Source of the DNA: UMGS1370 sp963557065
Lineage (GTDB): Bacteria; Bacillota; Clostridia; Lachnospirales; Lachnospiraceae
DNA: 64,000 bases
Direction of reading: 5' to 3'
Assembly (NCBI GenBank): GCA_963557065.1
Contig: CAUWCT010000005.1
Location: 13,626 to 77,625, forward strand
The notes under the pieces are model-generated. The model was given only the letters and a program-made list of their open reading frames with translations. It was not told the DNA's origin and did not search any database. Shown here one piece after another: positions 41,928-51,149 of this stretch. Both the position numbers and the translations under genes were made by a program. How positions within the stretch are numbered: the first letter of the stretch is position 1; each line of letters begins with the position of its first letter.

Positions 41928-42737
41928 TTACAGCCTGCCTACATCTGACGCCGATTTACTCATAACCTGATCATACATCTTAAGAGCCTGAGCCGCACTC
42001 TGAAGCGCCCTCTGGGACGACATCATGGCGGTCATCTCATTTACCATGTCCACATTGGATTTTTCAAGAGTTTTCCACACAATCTGGGTATCTCCTGCCG
42101 GAACCAAAGGCGCCTGACCAGTAGAAAAGATTCCGTTATCCTCTCTCTGAAGCTGATCATAATCGGCAAAATCCACTACTTTTAAGGTACCATAGTGCTG
42201 TACCTGAGGTTCTTCATCTTCCCCATACCAGCCGTCTTCTTCGTCGCCCTGCGGCTGCAGCACTGCAGTAATATTGCCCTGTCCGTCTACATTAAAATCT
42301 TCGCTGTCAATCCGAATATACTGATTGTCTGCTGACAGCACCCGGCCGATACCGGGAAGTTCCAGATACCCCTCATTGTCTACTGCAAAAGAACCATTTC
42401 TTGTATAACGCTCCCCATTTGGAGTCTGTACGCAGAAAAAGCCATTGCCGGACAATGCAAAATCATAAATGTTGTCTGTCGTTTCAAAGCTGCCCTGATT
42501 ATAGTTTACATAGGTTCTGTCCGCAGCCTTGATTCTGGATGTTGTAGCTAATGGCAGGGGATTTCCTTTGGACTGTCTCCCTGTCCGGTACAGCATCTCC
42601 TCCTGAAATGTGGTGCTGACCATGGTATCCTGTTTGTAACCCGGAGTCTGGATATTGACCATGTTATTACTGATTACATTTAAGTTTCTGCTCTGCGTCA
42701 GCATACCTGACGTAAGCTTGTAAAACCCATCATACAT
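41928..42737 (-). CDS. Flagellar rod protein (FlgG/FlhO type)
   Basis: A 269-residue FlgF/FlgG-family protein. NVISNNMVNIQTPGYKQD is the D0 signature; NVDMVNEMTAMMSSQRALQSAAQ is the C-terminal D0 helix (split: positions about 232-254). A short acidic insert is present (GDEEDGWYGEDEEPQ). It is 12 bases upstream of the second copy in the operon and equals FlhO in the B. subtilis flhO-flhP pair. It follows the fliA gene by 27 bases. Confidence 0.87.
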   Translation of the reverse strand: MYDGFYKLTSGMLTQSRNLNVISNNMVNIQTPGYKQDTMVSTTFQEEMLYRTGRQSKGNPLPLATTSRIKAADRTYVNYNQGSFETTDNIYDFALSGNGFFCVQTPNGERYTRNGSFAVDNEGYLELPGIGRVLSADNQYIRIDSEDFNVDGQGNITAVLQPQGDEEDGWYGEDEEPQVQHYGTLKVVDFADYDQLQREDNGIFSTGQAPLVPAGDTQIVWKTLEKSNVDMVNEMTAMMSSQRALQSAAQALKMYDQVMSKSASDVGRL

Positions 42738-42764
42738 CGCACTCTTCTCCTTATCGTTTAAAGT

Positions 42765-43535
42765 TTAAAGATTTTTCTCCATGTAAGTCTTCAGTTTCCG
42801 AATCGCTGCGCTGTGAATCTGGGAGATTCTCGGCTCGCTCACATCCATAACCTGCGCAATCTGACTCATGTTCAGTTCCTCCACATAGTACAGGGAAACG
42901 ACCATCTTTTCTTTTTCTTTCAGACTGTCCACTGCATTTATCAGAGTCTGCACCACTTCTCCCTGCAAATATGCCCGCTCCGGCTGGGAAGAAGTGTCTT
43001 TGCTCGGAACCTGCAGAGATTGAGATTCATCATCTCCATCCATCAGCATATCTAAAGACAGTACATTGACCATGGTGCTCATCTGCTGAAGTTTGCGGAA
43101 TTTCTTGACATTAATCTGAAGATGCTTTGCCAGTTCTTCCTCTGACGGCGGATGCCCTAAAGCCCGTTCCAGATGTTCTCTGGCTTCCTCAATAGAGCGA
43201 TTCTGTTTGTGGTAATCTCTGGGCATCCAGTCATTTTTGCGGATCTGATCAATTACCATCCCCCGAATCCGCCGGGAAATATATGTCTCAAACTTATTAT
43301 CCTTCTTTGGATCGTATCTGTCAATCCCTTTCATGATCGCAATGACGCCTTCATTGATAATATCTTCCATCTGGGTAAAACCAGAGTACAGATTGCGAGT
43401 CTGAACTGCCACTGCTTTCACAATATACAGATACCTGAGAGTCAATTCCTGTTTTATAAACGGATCATGCGTCTCCTGATAAGATGCAAACAGATCCTCA
43501 TTTGTCTTGTCCTTCAAATCATCCAAACCTGGCAT
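42765..43535 (-). CDS. fliA: Flagellar sigma-28 factor FliA (SigD)
   Basis: A 256-residue FliA/WhiG-type sigma factor. Region 2 is visible as EDIINEGVIAIMKGIDRYDP, a FliA-specific RRIRGMVIDQIRKNDW stretch follows, region 3 has AREHLERALGHPPSEEELA, and region 4 ends with MSQIAQVMDVSEPRISQIHS and an HTH tail. It directs the flgM and fliD promoters in this window and is held by FlgM. It is encoded directly after flhA, without flhF and flhG between. Confidence 0.96.
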   Translation of the reverse strand: MPGLDDLKDKTNEDLFASYQETHDPFIKQELTLRYLYIVKAVAVQTRNLYSGFTQMEDIINEGVIAIMKGIDRYDPKKDNKFETYISRRIRGMVIDQIRKNDWMPRDYHKQNRSIEEAREHLERALGHPPSEEELAKHLQINVKKFRKLQQMSTMVNVLSLDMLMDGDDESQSLQVPSKDTSSQPERAYLQGEVVQTLINAVDSLKEKEKMVVSLYYVEELNMSQIAQVMDVSEPRISQIHSAAIRKLKTYMEKNL

Positions 43536-43545
43536 ATCTAGTTCC

Positions 43546-45687
43546 TCACTTCCAGTTGGTCTGCCCTGCGCTCTCCAGACTCAGACTTCCAATGGACTGA
43601 ATCTGTACATTATTGGCAATCTCGTTGAAAGAAAGTACCCTTACGTTAGGATAAAACTGCTCAATCAAACGGTAAAAATGGATTCTCATCACCTGGGAAG
43701 TCAAAATCACCGGACTTTGAGTCAGGCCGTTAAACTTGCGGAGCTGCTCCGCCATCTGCTGGATAATGCTCTGAAGTATATCCGGACTTAATGCCAGGAA
43801 CATCCCGTCCCCGCCCTTTGTCAGGGAACCGGCCATGGTCCGCTCCAGTTCAGAATCCAGTGTAATCACCTTCATGCTTCCATCTTCGCAGTACATACGG
43901 GTAATAGTTCTCTTAAGCGCTGTACGGATTCGGTCTACAATACTGTCAATATCTTTAACCGGAAGCCCTGTATCGGCAATCGCTTCCATGGTAACTTCGA
44001 TGATAGTCTCCAGATCCCGGATGGGGATTCCTTCTTTTAAAAGGCTGGTAAGAATCCTCTGGAAAAGGTTGTATGTAATAATATTGGGAAATGCCTCGTC
44101 CACCAGCTGCTGGGCCGTCTTTTTTACATTTTCTACCAGCTGCACCACTTCCTGGCGGCTTAACAGTTCGTAGGCGTGCTGTTTAATTACCTCGGATAAA
44201 TGGGTAACCATAACAGAAAGTGGATCAATAACCGTATAACCGTAAAGTTCCGCCCTTTCCCTGTCTTCCGGACGAATCCACCGGCTTGGAATACCGTATG
44301 CCGGCTCAATGGTCTCAATACCGTCAACTTCCTTTTCCGGATTTTCCGGCTCCAGAGCCAGATAGTAATCCATAAGGATTTCTCCCTTGGCTACCTCTTC
44401 TCCCTTGATTTTGATGGAATACTGGTTGGTTCCCAGTCCGGAACTGTCTCTAAGACGAATGGACGGGATGACAAATCCCATATCCTGCGCGTATTGTCTC
44501 CGGAAAATCACAATACGGCTGATAAGCCTTCCTCCTACCGACTCGTCTGCCAGAGGAATGAGACTGTAGCCAAACTCCATTTCTATGGGTTCTACTGTCA
44601 GAAGGGTGTAAACATTGCTTACATCTTTGTAGTATTCTTCTTCTGTCACAGGCTTGGCAGCCGCTGCTTCCTGCTGAGCCGCCTGACCATGTTCTGCGCC
44701 CATACCGCCGTCCTGGTAAACCGCAGAAGAAATAATAGAAGGTTCTTCCTGGATTCTTCTGGAAAGATAAAAGCCTCCGCCTATTAAAACTGCAGAGATA
44801 ATTAACAGCGTGAATACCGGCATTCCGGGAATGACTGCCAGAATTGCCACTGCCACGCCGCTCATCATAATGGCGTTGGGCTGGGCCATAAACTGCTTGG
44901 AAACGTCTTCGTTTAAGCTTCCGTTTGCAACCGCACGGGTTACGATCATACCGGTCGCCGTAGATATCAGCAGAGAGGGAATCTGGCCTACCAGACCGTC
45001 ACCTACTGTTGCAATGGAATAGGTGTTGAGCACTTCCGTAAAGGTATCTCCGGACTGCATAATACCGATAATACTTCCGCCAATCAGATTGACCGCTGTG
45101 GTAATCAGAGACATTACCGCATCGCCTTTTACAATCTTTGTGGCACCGTCCATAGCGCCGTAAAAGTCTGCCTCTCTCTGAATTTTCTGACGCCGCAGCT
45201 TGGCCTGCTGCTCATCAATCAAACCGGAACTTAAATCCGCGTCAATGGCCATCTGCTTACCGGGCATGGCATCCAGGTTAAATCTGGCCGCTACCTCGGC
45301 TACTCGCTCTGCACCTTTTGTAATAACGATAAACTGCATCAATACGATAATCAGGAATATGATAAAACCTACTACCGCATTGCCCTGAAGCACGAAATCA
45401 CCGAATGCCTGTATCACCTGTCCGGAAGAACCGGAATTGGTCAGAATGTTTCTTGTGGTGGATACGTTGATTCCCAGACGAAACAATGTGGTGATGAGCA
45501 AAAGGGAAGGGAAAATAGAAAATTCCAGAGGTTCCCGGATGGTCATGGTGATAACCAGGATCATCATGGACAAAGACATATTCAGTATAATCGCCACATC
45601 CACCAGCGCTGCCGGCAGCGGTATAATAAGCAGTAATATGATAGTAAGCACAAAAAATACTATCGAATATCTCAATAAGTTCTTCAT
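43546..45687 (-). CDS. flhA: Flagellar export gate protein FlhA
   Basis: A 713-residue FlhA. The N-terminal half has about eight transmembrane helices and the FHIPEP block (LLLITTLFRLGINVSTTRNIL, shortened here, near 60-85) with FIIFLIIVLMQFIVITKG. The C-terminal half is the cytoplasmic docking domain (about 350-700) with the conserved RWIRPEDRERAELYGY. FlhA receives chaperone-substrate pairs. GGATGGAG precedes the ATG. It lies between flhB and fliA. Confidence 0.97.
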   Translation of the reverse strand: MKNLLRYSIVFFVLTIILLLIIPLPAALVDVAIILNMSLSMMILVITMTIREPLEFSIFPSLLLITTLFRLGINVSTTRNILTNSGSSGQVIQAFGDFVLQGNAVVGFIIFLIIVLMQFIVITKGAERVAEVAARFNLDAMPGKQMAIDADLSSGLIDEQQAKLRRQKIQREADFYGAMDGATKIVKGDAVMSLITTAVNLIGGSIIGIMQSGDTFTEVLNTYSIATVGDGLVGQIPSLLISTATGMIVTRAVANGSLNEDVSKQFMAQPNAIMMSGVAVAILAVIPGMPVFTLLIISAVLIGGGFYLSRRIQEEPSIISSAVYQDGGMGAEHGQAAQQEAAAAKPVTEEEYYKDVSNVYTLLTVEPIEMEFGYSLIPLADESVGGRLISRIVIFRRQYAQDMGFVIPSIRLRDSSGLGTNQYSIKIKGEEVAKGEILMDYYLALEPENPEKEVDGIETIEPAYGIPSRWIRPEDRERAELYGYTVIDPLSVMVTHLSEVIKQHAYELLSRQEVVQLVENVKKTAQQLVDEAFPNIITYNLFQRILTSLLKEGIPIRDLETIIEVTMEAIADTGLPVKDIDSIVDRIRTALKRTITRMYCEDGSMKVITLDSELERTMAGSLTKGGDGMFLALSPDILQSIIQQMAEQLRKFNGLTQSPVILTSQVMRIHFYRLIEQFYPNVRVLSFNEIANNVQIQSIGSLSLESAGQTNWK

Positions 45688-45709
45688 CTGTTACTCCATC
45701 CGTCAAAAT

Positions 45710-46786
45710 TTATGTAAACATATCTTCTCTATGGCTGGCCTTGTAAATATATACAAGGATTTCCGCCACCGCGCCGTAAAACTCCGCCGGGATTTCTCTG
45801 TCCAGTTCGCAGGAACTGTACAGCGCCCTGGCGAGAGGCCGGTTTTCCATGATAAATACGCCGTTTTCTTCTCCTACTCTTACGATACGAAGGGCCAGTT
45901 CATCCTGTCCCTTTGCCAGTACAACCGGCGCCCCATGGGAATGGGGATCGTACTTGAGGGCCACTGCAAAATGGGTCGGGTTCCTGATAATTACATCCGC
46001 CTGGGGCACTTTCTGCATCATACGGCTCATGGCCATCTGGCGCTGCTGCCTGCGGATTCTTCCTTTGATTTCAGGATTTCCTTCCGTCTGCTTAAACTCC
46101 TCTTTTACTTCCTGCTTTGTCATTCTCAAATCTTTTTCATACTGCCATCTCTGATACAGAAAATCAAAAAAGGCAATTACCATAAACGCCATGCAGATCC
46201 GAAGCACCAAATCAAATCCCATCTGCATGGTATATGCAGCCGCATTGAGGGGAGGCATATCCACCATCCTGCCAACCTGAACTGCATCTTCAATCATAAT
46301 CTTATATAAAAGCACTACTAATAATATAATTTTCAACAGGTTCTTGATAAGCTCAACCGCCCGTTTCATGGAAAACATATTTTTGATTCCGGTGATGGGG
46401 TTAAGCTTGCTGAATTTGGGCTTCAGCGGATGAAAGGACACATTGAACCTGGTCTGCGCCCCATGGGAAATAATTTCCAACGCCACCGCCCCTAACAGGA
46501 GAGGAAGCACACAGCGAAACATAACGCTCACTGTCTGAACCGTTAATTCTGTAAAGCTGACCGCCGCCACACTGCCCCCAATCAGACCAATAATCCATTT
46601 TAAATACTGGCTGATTGCTGTAAACATCCCCGGCATGGTAAGGCGCATTAAAAATAAAACACCCAATAATACTGCGACTGTACTGACGTCCCTGCTGGAA
46701 AATACATTACCTTCTTTTCTCGCGTCTCTCCGCCGTTTGGCAGTCGCCTGTTCGGTTTTTTCCTGTCCGTTGCTCTCTGCGGCCAA
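45710..46786 (-). CDS. flhB: Flagellar export gate protein FlhB
   Basis: A 358-residue FlhB. N-terminal KTEQATAKRRRDARKEGNV is the family signature, then four helices, then the cytoplasmic domain with the autocleavage site NPTH near residue 267 (IIRNPTHFAVALKYD). Cleavage between N and P lets FliK switch the export specificity. The start codon is TTG at 46786 behind GAAAGGAAGGG. A second gene for only the C-terminal domain lies at 23306-23626. Confidence 0.97.
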   Translation of the reverse strand: MAAESNGQEKTEQATAKRRRDARKEGNVFSSRDVSTVAVLLGVLFLMRLTMPGMFTAISQYLKWIIGLIGGSVAAVSFTELTVQTVSVMFRCVLPLLLGAVALEIISHGAQTRFNVSFHPLKPKFSKLNPITGIKNMFSMKRAVELIKNLLKIILLVVLLYKIMIEDAVQVGRMVDMPPLNAAAYTMQMGFDLVLRICMAFMVIAFFDFLYQRWQYEKDLRMTKQEVKEEFKQTEGNPEIKGRIRRQQRQMAMSRMMQKVPQADVIIRNPTHFAVALKYDPHSHGAPVVLAKGQDELALRIVRVGEENGVFIMENRPLARALYSSCELDREIPAEFYGAVAEILVYIYKASHREDMFT

Positions 46787-46810
46787 ACAATATCCCTTCC
46801 TTTCGAGCGC

Positions 46811-47563
46811 CTATGCCATCAGCGTGACCAGATGCTGCAAAGACAAATACATTTCATTCAGCACCGAATACACTTTATCCGACATGGGACTGAACAGCAA
46901 AACTAACATGATAAGGCCAACTATGATTTTCAGCTGAAAATTCACTGCAAATACATTGATCTGGGGGATCACTCTCATTAAAATCCCCATCGCGGCTTCG
47001 GAAACCAGTTCCATCGCCAGCAGGGGAAAAGCAAACTGAAGCCCCATCAAAATGCACTCGCTGAAAATATTTAAGATTGCCTGGGATAATTCCGGCCTGT
47101 AGACCACCTGTCCAAAGGGCACAAGCACTGAAGAACTGTAAAAGATTCCCATCAGTCTTAAATGTCCGTTGGTTGCAAAAAACAAAAGCACCATAAATGC
47201 GTAATATAAGCCGGATGTGATGGTCATCTGGGTACCATGCTCAAAATCATAAATCTGTGCCATGCTAAGTCCCATGGAGTAATCCATGACGGAAGATGCA
47301 AACCGCACCACCATAAACGACAGTTCCATGCCAAATCCCAGTGCAAAACCAAATAAAAGTTCCTTAATCAGCATGACACAATATTCCAGCATGGTTGCCG
47401 GCTCATGGACCAGGTCGGCTCCGGTTCCCACATAGAGCATCAGAGAAAGCATAAAGATAAATGCCCCTCTCACGCTGCGCGGCACATTGGAGCGGCCAAA
47501 TTCAGGATTCAGCGCAATCGCCCCGGTCATCCGCATAACAATCAGCGAAAAAAGTATCAGCAT
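46811..47563 (-). CDS. fliR: Flagellar export gate protein FliR
   Basis: A 250-residue membrane protein with about six helices and the FliR/SpaR fold (MRMTGAIALNPEFGRSNVPR, then FALGFGMELSFMVVRFASS, and NVFAVNFQLKIIVGL). Together with FliP and FliQ it builds the export pore. It starts 6 bases after fliQ ends. Confidence 0.95.
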   Translation of the reverse strand: MLILFSLIVMRMTGAIALNPEFGRSNVPRSVRGAFIFMLSLMLYVGTGADLVHEPATMLEYCVMLIKELLFGFALGFGMELSFMVVRFASSVMDYSMGLSMAQIYDFEHGTQMTITSGLYYAFMVLLFFATNGHLRLMGIFYSSSVLVPFGQVVYRPELSQAILNIFSECILMGLQFAFPLLAMELVSEAAMGILMRVIPQINVFAVNFQLKIIVGLIMLVLLFSPMSDKVYSVLNEMYLSLQHLVTLMA

Positions 47564-47569
47564 TCTCTA

Positions 47570-47833
47570 TCAGCCCCCGGCTACCATAGCAAACATCTGT
47601 CTTGTAAAATCCTGCAAAAGCACCAGAATGGAACTTCCCATAAATCCCATGACTGCCAGAATCGCCAGAAACTTGGGGACAAATGTCATCGTCTGCTCAT
47701 TGATCTGGGTCGCTGCCTGAAAAATAGAAATGATCACGCCCACAATCATGCTGACAAGCAGAAAGGGAAGGGAAAGCCTTAAGGCCAGCTGAAAGGTCTG
47801 ATAAACAATATCCAGCACTTCTAAGTTGTTCAT
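47570..47833 (-). CDS. fliQ: Flagellar export gate protein FliQ
   Basis: An 87-residue protein with two helices: LPFLLVSMIVGVIISIFQAA and the typical TQINEQTMTFVPKFLAI. It forms the export pore with FliP and FliR, its neighbours on each side. Confidence 0.96.
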   Translation of the reverse strand: MNNLEVLDIVYQTFQLALRLSLPFLLVSMIVGVIISIFQAATQINEQTMTFVPKFLAILAVMGFMGSSILVLLQDFTRQMFAMVAGG

Positions 47834-47852
47834 AATTTACCTCCTTAAACCG

Positions 47853-48509
47853 CTATCTGAACCCCTGGATAATGCTGGAAAACAGAAGTTCCCAGCCATC
47901 TACGGTTATAAACAGCAAAAGCTTAAACGGCAGAGAAATCATGGTGGGCGGCAGCATTACCATACCCATGGACATAAGGGTGGTCGCCACTACAATATCG
48001 ATCAGAAGAAATGGAAGATAAATCAAAAATCCTGCCATAAATCCCCGCTTCAGTTCGCTGGTCATAAAAGCCGGAACCACTACGGTCAGCGGATACTCCT
48101 CTACATTTTCCTGAATCTGGGTCCCTGACATCTCTACAAAGTGATCCAGCGTGCTTTTTTCTGTGTTGCGCAGCATAAATTCCTTCATTGGATCTTCCAT
48201 GCGCATCACTGCTTCCTGCTGGGTAATCTCGCCGCGCACATAAGGCTGATAGGCCTGCTCATTAATCTTTCCGATTACCGGATTCATAATATACAGGGTA
48301 AGGAAAAGGGAAATGCCCACTAAAACCATATTGGGCGGGGCCTGCTGGACTCCCATGGCGTTTCTCGTAAAGGAAAGGATGATAACGGTTCTGGTGAAAG
48401 AAGTCATCATCACGACAATAGACGGCAGCAGCGCCACCAGGGTTAAAAAGATGATCAGGTCCAATGCCGGGACATTTCCGCCATTAAGACCTGCCAGAAG
48501 TTCATTCAT
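47853..48509 (-). CDS. fliP: Flagellar export gate protein FliP
   Basis: A 218-residue FliP. The family core TSFTRTVIILSFTRNAMGVQ and PPNMVLVGISLFLTLYIMNP is seen, and the C-terminal FLIYLPFLLIDIVVATTLMS. A cleavable signal peptide, usual in enteric FliP, is absent; the start is 20 residues from the first helix. It overlaps the fliO gene by 4 bases. Confidence 0.96.
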   Translation of the reverse strand: MNELLAGLNGGNVPALDLIIFLTLVALLPSIVVMMTSFTRTVIILSFTRNAMGVQQAPPNMVLVGISLFLTLYIMNPVIGKINEQAYQPYVRGEITQQEAVMRMEDPMKEFMLRNTEKSTLDHFVEMSGTQIQENVEEYPLTVVVPAFMTSELKRGFMAGFLIYLPFLLIDIVVATTLMSMGMVMLPPTMISLPFKLLLFITVDGWELLFSSIIQGFR

Positions 48510-48856
48510 CCGTCTTTCTCCTCCTTTTTCTGGCGCTTGAGGGCGTATGCTTCTATGATTTCCCGAAAGTTTTTGTCTTTCTCTGCGGTGTTGCCTTCAT
48601 TTAACGGCCCCTCAATCTCTGTCAAAAGCTGTATGCCTGCCGAACTGATGCCAAGCAGATAGTTTTTTCCTCCTGCCTCTATCAGACACAGATGTTTGTC
48701 TGCTCCCAGCCGCAGTTGTTCTATAATCCGAATATTGCGGCAGGGCGAAGTTTTCAGCCAGGTTTTTCCCAACATGCGGCTGCACCACCAGGCGAGAACC
48801 AGGATGCAGATTACCATCAGCACAGCCGTTGAAAGCGACAATACCTGTTCTGCCAT
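48506..48856 (-). CDS. fliO: Flagellar protein FliO (FliZ)
   Basis: A 116-residue FliO. One N-terminal transmembrane helix (LSTAVLMVICILVLAWWCSR) is followed by a cytoplasmic domain with IRIIEQLRLGADKHLCLIEA and NYLLGISSAGIQLL, the family pattern. FliO stabilises the FliP ring. Its ATG overlaps the fliY stop by one base. Confidence 0.9.
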   Translation of the reverse strand: MAEQVLSLSTAVLMVICILVLAWWCSRMLGKTWLKTSPCRNIRIIEQLRLGADKHLCLIEAGGKNYLLGISSAGIQLLTEIEGPLNEGNTAEKDKNFREIIEAYALKRQKKEEKDG

Positions 48857-50256
48857 TATAAACTCTCCGGATTAATGTTGCGGGAAACAATTTCCGTAAT
48901 ACGGATACCAAAATTGTCCTCTACTACAACAATATCTCCCTTTGCAATACACTGGCCGTTGACATACAGATCTGCATGTTCTCCAGCCATCTTATCCAAT
49001 ACGACTAAGGACCCCTGAGTAAATTCCAGAATGTCCTTTACCCGTTTTTTGGTTCTTCCGATTTCTACAGAAATCTCCAGCGGAACCTTCATCAGCATTT
49101 CCTGATTAGCCGCCTCTGTTTTTCCTTCTCCCAGTTCCTCTTCAAAGGAAGCGGAGTTCATAGGACGAATCAGAGAAGGTGCACTCTCTTTTCTGCTTTC
49201 GTGCTCTTTCTCCCTGGACTGCATATCCCGCATTAATTCCATCATCTGCATCTGGGACTGCTGCATCTGAGTTAAAAGCTGAAGCATCATCGGGTCCTGA
49301 GCCTGCGGCTGCCATCCCATCTGAGGATACGGTACAGACGGCTGCGGCGCTGCCTGCATAACCGGTACAGTCTGTGGAATCGGCGCTGCCTGCTGCATGG
49401 AGTCTGCGGCCGCCTGCGGCTGGGAAGCTGCAGAAGCTGTCGGTTCTGGAGCCGGCTGCTGTTCTGGAGCGGCTTTCAGTACAGGTTCTGCTGAAATCGG
49501 TTCTGCACCCTGAGACATTAATTTTTCAATCTCTTCCTGGGAAAGAGAACCGCCAGAGACCTCGGCTGCCGGAGTTTCTGCTGTTTTGGTTTCTTCTGGT
49601 TTCGTCTCTACTGCCAGACTTTCTGCCGGAGCAGACGCTTCTGCTTTTGGCTCATGGCTGCTTATGCTGTCGCTGAACGGCTCCAGCAGGCGTTTTGCCA
49701 GTCCGCTGCTCATAATATTTAAGAATTCACTGTTAATCTTTCCCTCTACTTCCAGAGAAAAATGAACCACTACCCGCTCTTCGTCTGTCGGGAAGTATTT
49801 TTCTTTAAAAGATTCTTCGCTCTCAACTGCAAAAGATATGGGAGTCGAAATATTGACTGTAATTCCTAAAAATTCGGACAAAGCAGTGGCAGATGAACCC
49901 ATCATCTGATTCATAACCTCACAGATAGCGCTTCGGTTAATCTCATCCAGTTCAAATTCGTCTTCCGGTATCTCTTCACCCATAAGCATGCCTACAATAA
50001 TGCGCACATCATTGCGGCTGAACATCATGACATTGCTGCCTTCCAAACCTTCTACATAGGCAATCTCCACACCTACTGCAGGTTCCAGGTTTTTAAACTC
50101 AAATTCCGTTCCCTTTAAAACACTTACTTTTGGTGTGGTAATATTAACGGTTGCACCAAGCAAAGTGGAAACCGCTGTTGCTGACGCGCCGAGACTGATG
50201 TTCATAATCTCGCCTATGGCGTCCAGTTCCATTTCATTAAAACCCATAGCGCCCAT
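48856..50256 (-). CDS. fliY: Flagellar motor switch phosphatase FliY
   Basis: A 466-residue protein joining a CheC-like phosphatase domain and a FliN domain. Residues 1-200 carry two ExxN sites: GEIMNISLGAS (E16, N19) and CEVMNQMMGSS, both intact, so CheY-P dephosphorylation at the motor is likely. Residues about 210-375 are an Ala/Pro/Gln/Glu-rich linker of low complexity with many QP and AP pairs. Residues about 385-460 are the FliN/SpoA domain (VEIGRTKKRVKDILEFTQGS). It is the C-ring protein next to FliM. Confidence 0.95.
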   Translation of the reverse strand: MGAMGFNEMELDAIGEIMNISLGASATAVSTLLGATVNITTPKVSVLKGTEFEFKNLEPAVGVEIAYVEGLEGSNVMMFSRNDVRIIVGMLMGEEIPEDEFELDEINRSAICEVMNQMMGSSATALSEFLGITVNISTPISFAVESEESFKEKYFPTDEERVVVHFSLEVEGKINSEFLNIMSSGLAKRLLEPFSDSISSHEPKAEASAPAESLAVETKPEETKTAETPAAEVSGGSLSQEEIEKLMSQGAEPISAEPVLKAAPEQQPAPEPTASAASQPQAAADSMQQAAPIPQTVPVMQAAPQPSVPYPQMGWQPQAQDPMMLQLLTQMQQSQMQMMELMRDMQSREKEHESRKESAPSLIRPMNSASFEEELGEGKTEAANQEMLMKVPLEISVEIGRTKKRVKDILEFTQGSLVVLDKMAGEHADLYVNGQCIAKGDIVVVEDNFGIRITEIVSRNINPESL

Positions 50257-50280
50257 CCTTAATCTCCTCTACTATAGTTC

Positions 50281-50730
50281 TTATTTTCCTATATCTAATG
50301 CCTTCTGCGCCATAAGCTTCATCGCGTTGAGGGCCGTTACATTTGCTTCATAAGATCTGGTAGCCGACATGGTGTCGACTGTTTCTTTCAGCAAATCTAC
50401 ATTAGGCATGGCGACATACCCGTTTTCGTCTGCATCCGGATGATCTGGATTGTAAACCATTTTCATCTCTCTGGTATCCTCAATAATGGCAGATACCCGG
50501 ACTCCGGCATTTCGGTTATTAAATCCCTGGCCTTTGGACGCGCTTCTCATTGCTTCCTGAAACGAATTTTCTCCATAACTCTCAAACAAAACATCTTTCC
50601 TGCGGTAAGGACCGCCTGCCTCTGTCCTGGTGGTATCAATATTTACAATATTTTCCGCAGCAATATCCATTCTCAGACGCTGGGCGCTCATTCCAGAGGC
50701 GCAAATATCAAATGAACTTAAAAATGCCAT
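50281..50730 (-). CDS. flgC: Flagellar proximal rod protein FlgC
   Basis: A 149-residue FlgC. FDICASGMSAQRLRMDIAAENIVNIDTTRTE (residues 6-37) is the rod signature, GGPYRRKDVLFESYGENSF is typical, and the C-terminus DTMSATRSYEANVTALNAMK closes it. FlgC is normally next to flgB; here flgB is about 13 kb away at the operon start, and flgC lies between cheY and fliY. The ribosome site is GGAGG. Confidence 0.96.
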   Translation of the reverse strand: MAFLSSFDICASGMSAQRLRMDIAAENIVNIDTTRTEAGGPYRRKDVLFESYGENSFQEAMRSASKGQGFNNRNAGVRVSAIIEDTREMKMVYNPDHPDADENGYVAMPNVDLLKETVDTMSATRSYEANVTALNAMKLMAQKALDIGK

Positions 50731-50750
50731 TTTAAAACCTCCCCGAAGGA

Positions 50751-51113
50751 TTACTTTCCTAAAATCTTGTTTACAGTCTGTGCAATTCTCTCCTCGTTAA
50801 ATGGTTTTACCACGAAATCCTTAGCTCCGGATTTGATCGCGTCAATAACCATGCTTTCCTGTCCCATTGCAGTACACATTACTACATTTGCATTTGGGTC
50901 TCCTTCTTTAATCTTTTTTAAAGCCTGAAGGCCGTCCATGTTGGGCATGGTAATATCCATAACTACCAGGTCCGGTTTTTCCTCTTCATACTTTCTTACT
51001 GCTTCTGCGCCGTCCTGAGCCTCGATAAAATCCGTATACCCGCTTTGAGTCAACGCCTTCTTAAGCATCATCCGCATAAATGCCGCATCATCTACTAACA
51101 TAATCTTTGCCAT
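50751..51113 (-). CDS. cheY: Chemotaxis response regulator CheY
   Basis: A 120-residue single receiver domain. D8 and D9, phospho-acceptor D53 (LVVMDITMPNMDG), a T in MCTAMGQ and K in VVKPF are all in place. Phosphorylated CheY binds FliM. It lies directly between fliM and flgC. No DNA-binding domain is attached. Confidence 0.95.
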   Translation of the reverse strand: MAKIMLVDDAAFMRMMLKKALTQSGYTDFIEAQDGAEAVRKYEEEKPDLVVMDITMPNMDGLQALKKIKEGDPNANVVMCTAMGQESMVIDAIKSGAKDFVVKPFNEERIAQTVNKILGK

Positions 51114-51149
51114 TTTTATTTACCTCTCTTCCAATGATTCTTGTTTTAT

